64,000 bases of DNA from Verticillium longisporum (Eukaryota; Ascomycota; Sordariomycetes; Glomerellales; Plectosphaerellaceae), in the NCBI GenBank assembly GCA_019188255.1, contig JAETXT010000007.1:4278001-4342000 (forward strand). Reading direction: 5' to 3'. Shown piece by piece: positions 57,212 through 64,000 of the stretch. Below the pieces are notes generated by a model. The model was not told the origin of the DNA and searched no databases. It was given only the letters and a program-made list of their open reading frames with translations. A program made the position numbers and the translations under genes. The stretch's first letter is position 1, and each line of letters begins with the position of its first letter.

Positions 57212-58604
57212 ATGGCTGACTTCCCCGACGCCCCTACTGGCAACCCCGGTACCAATGGCAACTCCTACGTCCAGACTACCAAGGAGAGTAAGGTACGTGA
57301 ATCAAATGCAGATACTTATTTGCACTCCCTCGCTTCGAATCCTTGTTATCTCTGCCTTGGATCATTTTCGCTGACCCGGATGACGACAGTATTCGAGCTC
57401 CCCGCCTCACCCACACAAATACACGCCACGACTACAGAAACTGACCCTCGATCTCTAGACGCCGCTGCTGCTTACCAGCAGCTCGCCAACGGTATGTTTG
57501 ATGGTGCTTTGGGACCATGGCTGTTCCGCCAGCGCCTTATCTCTGTCGCCAGGAAAGTTTACTGACCAAGCTCTCCCTCTCCAGGCCCCATGGCTGAGAA
57601 TGTAAAGGCCCAATCGGCCAAGACCTCCAACGAGTTTGGCAACCTCGCTGCCTCTCGCAGGACTCCCTCGCAGCCTGCTGCCACCGGCCAGCCCCTCACC
57701 CACTACCACTCGTTCTTTTCCGAGCTCCTCTCTTGGAAGAACCCTCGTACGTCATGATCTTCTTGCTCCCGCCTGGCTTCCTTTGAAACACACAAATTGA
57801 TAAGCTTGTCCCAGGTGCCTCCGCTATTGCCTATGCCTCCATCGTTTCGGTCATCTTTGCTGTTCGCTACCTGGATGTTCTCCGCTATGCCTTGAAGCTT
57901 ACATGGATGGTTCTCGGTACCACCGTCCTTGCCGAGCTTACCGGCAAGCTCGTCCTCAACAATGGCCTGGCCACCCAGCTTCGCCCCCGCCGTTACCACA
58001 CCATCTCGAGGGAGACTCTTGATGCCGCCATAGGAGACGTGCACGAGCTTGTCAACTTCTTCGTCATTGAGGCCCAGCGCATCCTCTTCGCCGAGAATGT
58101 CGGTGCTTCTGCTGCTGTAAGTTTTTGCCCGTAAACAGATCAGGGGATTCGTGAGGCTAATCATAGACTTAGGCGTTCCTCGGTGCCTTCATCTCCTACT
58201 ACCTTGTCAAGGTCATGCCTCTTTGGGGTCTCGCCTTGGCCGCCACTACCACCCTCTTCGTCGTTCCCCTTGCCTACACCTCCAACCAGGAGCTCATCGA
58301 CCACCACCTCAAGCAGGCTGGTGATGTTATCAACGACCAGACCGCTCAGTTCCGCTCCGTTGCGCAGAAGCAGGCGGCCCAAGCCACCGACCTGACCAAG
58401 CAGTACATGGGTGACTACACCACCAAGGCCCAGCAGCTTCTCGGTCGCTCGCCCTCTCCCGAGGCTTCCGCCAAGCCCGCCCCCGTCGTCTCGGAGCCCG
58501 TTGCCGAGAAGGACTTCCCTGCTGCCCCCAGCACCGAGTTCAACAAGGTCGACACCACGACTGAGCCTGTCGTTCCTGGCGAGAACCCCCAGCTGGCTTC
58601 TTAA
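57212..58604 (+). CDS. RTN1: Reticulon-like protein
   Basis: Reticulons form wedge-like hairpins that curve ER tubules. Five exons, 57212..57287, 57459..57491, 57585..57746, 57815..58116 and 58173..58604, give 334 aa. Introns are 171, 93, 68 and 56 bp. The first donor must be GTAAGG at 57288; the nearby GTACGT would break the frame. After a polar N-terminus the reticulon homology domain begins at HYHSFFSELLSWKNPRASA. It has two long hydrophobic hairpins: one runs through IVSVIFAVRYLDVLRYALKL and LTWMVLGTTVLAEL, the other through GAFISYYLVKVMPLWGLALA and TTTLFVVPLAYTSNQELIDH. An amphipathic helix follows, then an Ala/Pro/Glu-rich tail without an ER-retrieval motif. Both termini are expected in the cytosol. 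Convergent with TOP2. Confidence 0.93.
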
Positions 58605-59607
58605 ATTGCCACTTGGAATCAACAGCTACCTGCGGCAAGCAGACTCGGGAGCCAAAACGGCGAGTCGATGCCGCTGTTCGAGTGACGACGATGACGCATG
58701 GCATGAGACGAAACGACGCGACACGATGTGACTGTCTTTTCCACCGGAAAAGGTGGGATTGACGTGGACACGACAGCAAGATCATTCTGCGAGCTTCTTG
58801 ACTCCGGCGTCGCTTGGGTTTCTTTTTCTCGCTTGATTTTGGAAGCAGGCTTTTCTATCGGATCGGAGTGTGTTTTCGTGCATCAGACGAGGCCGTGCAG
58901 GCCTGCAGTAGCCTGCACTTGTCACGAGGGAGAGTTTTGGTTTGCGTGTAACGATGTACTGTACTGTCGATGACGAACCTGGGTCTCATGGTTGATTTTT
59001 AGTTTCGCTCCCTTTCATGATTTCCGGCGACGGCGAAAGGAAGACGGACACCCATCAGATTGAGATTGCCACGGCAAGGGAACGGAACGGTTCGTAAGAG
59101 CCTCGTAATATCATTTTTCTATACCGCGTTCTCCTCAGTGCTGTGCATCCGATCCTGACAGCTCAAGACTATGTATGGCTGGTTAGTATCGCTCATCTAT
59201 GTTCACTGTGTCTGCAAGTCCGACTGCCGAGGCACGATACTCCAAGTGTCACACGAGTAGTCTTCAAGCAGTATCACGAGTGGAAGGAAGCAATGTCAAG
59301 CCAGTAGTGGTATTCACGCACCGATCCGAGATGTACTCATACAAAAACAGCAAAGTGACAAGACTCGAAAGGAAAACGAAACTAAAGTTGGGGCTATATC
59401 TGGTCAGACAAGGAAGATACCATTCACAAGTCTGGCCTAGGATCCGTAGCAAAAGCATTGGGGGGTAAGAATGAGAAAAGGAAAGATGAAGGGTGGGAAT
59501 CTTCCGAGCCCGAGAAAAATGCTTGTTCATCAATATCGTTGCATCCGTCTGATAGCCCTTCCCGCCCGTGAACGCCTCGCACTCGCCAGAAATGTCGACG
59601 ACTCCCT
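58605..59607. other. Convergent region RTN1/TOP2
   Basis: 1.0 kb between two stop codons, presumably the 3' ends of both genes. No gene or structured element is seen. Confidence 0.6.
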
Positions 59608-62600
59608 TTAGTCGCTATCGCTAAAGCCATCATCCTGCGGCTCGTCCATGGCCATGGAGCTGTCGTCGTCGTCGTCGATGATGTAGGTGGGCTTCTTCTT
59701 GGCAGCCGCACGACCCGGACGGCCTCTAGCCGCGGGACGTGGGGGCGGCGAAGAAGGCTCGGCGTCGTCAGCGTCGACCATCATATCGTCGCTATCGTCG
59801 TCGTCGTCGCTGAAGACGGTCTTCTTCGCGGGCTTCTTCGCCTCCTTGTTCGCCGAGTATGCCTTGGCAGCAGGCGAGAGAGGCAGGGGCTTCGCGGCGG
59901 CTTTTGGGGCTGCTTTGGGAGCTGCCTTGGCCTTGGCCTTGACGGCAGGAGCTTTTGCTGTCGCGGCGTCATCCTTCTGCTTGTTCTTCGTTCCCGCAGG
60001 GCGTCCCCGGGCCTTCTTAACCTCGAGAGCTGGTGGAGGCACGGGTTCCCGCGACGACGAGGATGCCTTGGAAGGCTTACGAGCGGGCACCGAGTCATCA
60101 CTGAGGAACTCCTCCAGATCATCATCCTTGCTGGCCACAGGCTTGTGGGGCGACGACCGCACCGCGAGAGCCTCATAGTTCGTCTCGTCGTGGCTGTCGT
60201 CGTCCAGAATGTGCCTTGAGGGCTTCGACTTGAGCTTCGGAAGGGCTGCCTCACGTGCGCCATGGCTGGACTCGGGGCGGTTCATGCCATGCAAGCTGAG
60301 TCTACCATTCTTCAGCTCCTTGGAAGGATCGGTTGTCGTCGACTTGTACCCGTGAACCATTTGGCCAATGTCACCGACATCGCCAAAGTCGTTGTCACTA
60401 GCATCCGACTCTGACAGGTCGAAGACAGGTCGGGCCTTGGCAGCCGCTGCTCGCTTCGTGCGCCCACCAATGACCGGCTCGGCTTCAGGCTCGACGGACG
60501 CAGAGGGCTTCTTTTTCTTCGCACTCATGCTGGTCAGGTCGCCGTCGGAGAAGTCGCTGGAGTCGGCGAATTTGGGCAATGTCTCCTTTGCCTTCGGCTT
60601 TGGCCTCGAGGCCGGCACGCTGCTCTTGCGTGCAAGAGCGGCCGTAGCGGTGTCATCGTCTGACTCCTCGGCCTTGAGTACAGGCTCCTTCGCCTTGGGT
60701 GCAGTCTTGGGCGCCGCCTTGGGCTTGGCGAGGATCGCAAAGTCATCGTCAGAGAAGGCATCGACTGGCGACTCGGCCTTTGCGATTTCGAGTTTCCGGT
60801 CAAACTGTTCCTGGAATCTCTTGGCAGCAGGTACCGGTTTCGCGGCCGCCTTCGCTTTCGGCGCTGCCCTCTTCCTCTCGGGCTCGAAGTCATCGTCATC
60901 CTTGATGCGGCTGACCTTGCCACCGCCAGCACCGATCTTCCTAGATCGTCGGCGGCCCATACGGTTAATCTTGGACTGGATCTTGTCATCCATCTCAAGC
61001 TGCGCCTCCCACTCTTCGGCAAACTCATCGAGATCTTGACACCAAAGGTCTTTCTCGCTTCGGGCCAGAAGAGCGTCGTGCTCGCCCTTCTTCTTCATGA
61101 TCGCAGAGTTCAACCTTTCCAAGCGCTCGAGCGTCAAGGACCAGATAGGCAGCTACGAATGGTTAGCGCATTGAGTACTCTAACCCCTCAATTGTGGATT
61201 ACATACCGAAAGCAGATAATCGTAGTCGGCAGCGCCGCCGACGCTGTCGTCCTCATTGTCGGACGCATCCATGTCCTCTTCTTCCGTCGTCGCCTGTTTC
61301 TTGCCATCGTTCTTGGGGAACGCTTCGTACTTGCGGTCGCGGAGTTCTTGCACGAGAACTGGCTTCCGCTTCTTGGAGACGATCAACTCGCCGTCGATGA
61401 TCTCCTGGATGAAGCGCGCCTGATTCTTCAGCTTACGGTAGTCTGAGTGGTAGACCCCGAGCCAGTGCTTCTTGCGTGCGCTGTACATATCAAGGCGGTA
61501 GACGTAGAACTCTTCTAGGATATCCTCGACCTTCTCGTACTTGCGAATGCGGCCGGTGCTGTCAAATGCCACCAGGTTCGACGTCGCAATCTGCTTGTTC
61601 AACTTGAACCTGTCCATGATACCTTCGTGGGTCTTGTGGATATCCTTGTAGTGCTTTTCATCAAGTTGAATGACAAAGTTGACATTCTTGTGATCGTTGA
61701 ACTCCTTGTAGTCCTTGATCCAGGCCGGGCCCTTGGCGCCGCTAATCACTTCTTCCAACTTGGCCTTGAAATCATCGGTCCACATTCGGATGGGCAGCTC
61801 CTTGATGATGATTTCACCCGTCTTGTCGTCGGTTTCGTAGATGCCATTAAACTTGTAACGGTCCTTCTCGGCAGGCTCAGGGGTGCCCTTCCAACCACGG
61901 AACCAGGGCATCATCGTCTCAAAGGGCTTTTCTTCGGTGTCGTCGGAATCAAGGCGACCCATTCGTCTTTTGATGGCCCTGACAATCTCCATTGGGTGAT
62001 AATTAGGGATTGAAGTGCTCCAACCCGTACCAATACCATCGGCGCCGTTGCACAGAACCATGGGAATAATCGGGGCATAGACCTTGGGTTCGATGGGCTT
62101 TCCGTCCTCCATCTGAACTTCCAGGTTGGGCTCGTCAAGAACAGAAAAGATCTTTCGGGCGAATGGAGACAAGCGCGTGTGGATATAACGGGGGCTGGCA
62201 GCGTCTGATCCACCGGCAAGACGGGAACCAAAGTTACCACTGGGCTCGAGGCAGTTGACATTGTTCGAACCGACAAAATTCTGGGCGAGGCCAATGATCG
62301 TCTGTTGAAGAGACATTTCACCGTGGTGGTACGCGGCCTTTTCGGAAACATAACCGGCCAATTCCACGACCTTCTGGTCCTTGGTGAGGTTCCTCTTGAA
62401 GCAAGCGAACATGACCTTTCGCTGACCAGGTTTCAGACCGTCAAGAACTGACGGGATGGAACGCATATTGTCAGCCATGCTGAAGAGAATCAACTCTCTA
62501 TTGACAAAATCATCGTACGTGATCGACTTGGTCGAGTGATCGAGATAGGTTCCCGGAACAAAGTTGCCAAGCCACTCTTTACGAGCATCTGCCTTCTTCT

Positions 62601-64000
62601 TGGAGAAGGCGAGATCGAACAGTTCCGCCTCAGAGGACTGCATTGTGTCAAACTCCTTGAGATGGTCGTCGAGATTGGTGAAGTAGACCTGGGCATCTTC
62701 GTTGGAACTGGTGCCCAGACCCTTGTAGTACTTGTACTCCCAGCGGCTGATCTCATTCTTGTGTGCCTCCTTCCACTCCTCATATTGAGGCTGAGTGAAG
62801 AACGCCTGGAGCTTCTGGGGGTTCTTGGGATTCTTGCCTTGCCAGACTTTGACAATGGGCGTGATGAACTCCCGGAAAAAGTCGGGGATCTGGAGGAGGG
62901 AAGGGTATTGGACCTGCAGGAAGTTGATGAGAAGGCCCTTGATATGACTGCCGTCGTGGTCCTGATCAGCCATGATCATGAGATGACCATAACGCAGACC
63001 CTTCGTATCTGTGTAGTTTTGCTTGTGTTTCAGTCCCAAGAATTGCTTGATGTTCTGGATCTCTTGGTTCTTCGTGATTTGTTCAATGGATGCATCGCGG
63101 ACGTTCAACATCTTACCACGAAGGGGAAAGACACCGATGCGGTCAGGGTCAAGGATAGCGCGACCCGCAACAGCCAGACTCTTGGCAGAGTCACCCTCCG
63201 TCAAGATCAAGGTGCACTCATGTCCGCGCTTGGTGCCAGCCAAATTCGCGTCGACGAGTTTGGCGTTGTTGATGCGCGACCGCCTGTTGCCATCGCTCTT
63301 GGCCATCATCTTGTCCGCCTTCTTCTCGGCAAAGCTCATGATGTTCTGAATGGCATCGGAGGCGGCAACTTTCTTTAGGAAGGCTTCTGACAAGACACAC
63401 TTGCTACCAAAGCTGCTGACCTTGGTCGTCATTTGCTCCTTGGTCTGAGAGTTGAAGGAGGGGTTTTCGATGCGGCAGTTGATGAAAACGAAAATGTGGT
63501 TGCGAATATGTTGCGGCTTCAGGGCGTGACCCTTCTTCTTCTTGTCGAGGTACTTTGTGAGATATTGGACAATCTGGTCAGCGACGTAGTTGACATGTGT
63601 GCCACCGGACGTAGTGGCAATGTTGTTCACGAATGAAATGTGCTGGAAAGAGCCGTCCGACACGGTGAATCCAACATCCCATCGGGGGTTGTCGTTCTTG
63701 TCCATCTCCACGGTGACCTTGGGCTCTCCTCCCTCCTCAGAGGCTCGTTCTTTGGCGATAGCCTTGGCGTACATCTCGCTGTAGCCCTTGAACGCCGACG
63801 GCTTGACCACGGTGCCGTTGAGGTGAACTTTGATGCCCTTGATCGTACCAGCCATGTCGTAGACTCGGCGGTACAACAAGGCCTCGAGGTCATCGTCGAT
63901 ACCCTCCATGCTGAACCGTTTGAAGTCGGGCTTGAAGGTGATGCGCACAAAGTCGCTGGACTTGCTCGAGGTAATCTTGGCCTTTCCCATCTTACTCATG
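59608..64000 (-). CDS. TOP2: DNA topoisomerase II, 5' end outside window
   Basis: Type IIA enzyme that passes one duplex through a double-strand break; essential for chromosome segregation. Visible parts are one long exon from the right edge to 61207 and a last exon 61152..59608, joined by a 54-bp intron (donor GTATGT, branch GCTAACC, acceptor CGTAG). The ATP-binding GHKL domain lies beyond the window. Present are the transducer domain, the TOPRIM motifs LILTEGDSAKSLAV (about 63190) and MADQDHDGSHIKG (about 62960), and the winged-helix active site SDAASPRYIHT. The catalytic Tyr codon is at 62187-62185. A long coiled-coil/tower region follows. The last 515 codons are an acidic/basic, Ala/Lys/Asp/Ser-rich tail (with DDDDSDD and KPAAK-like runs), the usual disordered and phosphorylated C-terminus. 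No frame break is seen. Confidence 0.97.

Overview
The window is nuclear DNA of a filamentous ascomycete (Pezizomycotina, most likely a sordariomycete). This rests on the gene content and on the genes being split by many short introns, mostly 45-175 bp, with GTACGT/GTAAGT-type donors and GCTAAC/CTGAC-like branch sites. I modelled 16 protein genes with some confidence, plus one small membrane ORF. Two genes run off the window: a rhodopsin-domain membrane protein at the left edge and DNA topoisomerase II at the right edge. I found no rRNA, tRNA, CRISPR array or intact transposon.

Layout. 1-474: 3'-truncated rhodopsin-domain protein (-), then 5.2 kb without a gene. 5.7-13.6 kb: TIM21 (-) and GLO3 (+) head to head; then a nitronate monooxygenase (-) head to head with the folate gene FOL1 (+). 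13.6-18.8 kb: no gene. 18.8-20.7 kb: a VIB-1/XprG-type NDT80 transcription factor (-), with 8.7 kb of gene-free DNA upstream. 29.4-31 kb: a conserved fungal protein with leucine-rich segments (+). 31.4-42.3 kb: a run of cell-surface genes: SUR7/PalI-type membrane protein (-), MscL mechanosensitive channel (+), a small membrane ORF (-), two divergent paralogous secreted GPI-type proteins (- and +), and a GPI-type GH76 (DFG5/DCW1) wall mannosidase (-). 42.9-64 kb: HIS5 (-) divergent from a GDSL esterase (+); then SSXT-type chromatin subunit, Gyp5-like Rab-GAP and reticulon, all +; and TOP2 (-).

Most genes alternate in divergent and convergent pairs, so several intergenic stretches (427 bp TIM21/GLO3, 923 bp NMO/FOL1, 1.55 kb SUR7/MscL, 2.0 kb GPI pair, 1.0 kb HIS5/GDSL) must carry promoters for two genes. 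The mix is mainly housekeeping (import, vesicle traffic, folate, histidine, chromatin, DNA topology) with one cell-wall/plasma-membrane neighbourhood.

Two things matter most to a user. First, three conserved genes (NMO, FOL1, SUR7-like) each carry one apparent single-base frameshift at a short C/G run. That looks like an assembly error pattern and would break automatic gene models. Second, a short palindromic element built from CCTAGGTA/GGTACCTA recurs in intergenic DNA across the window.

All splice sites come from reading the sequence and matching remembered family patterns. No alignment, transcript or database search was possible.
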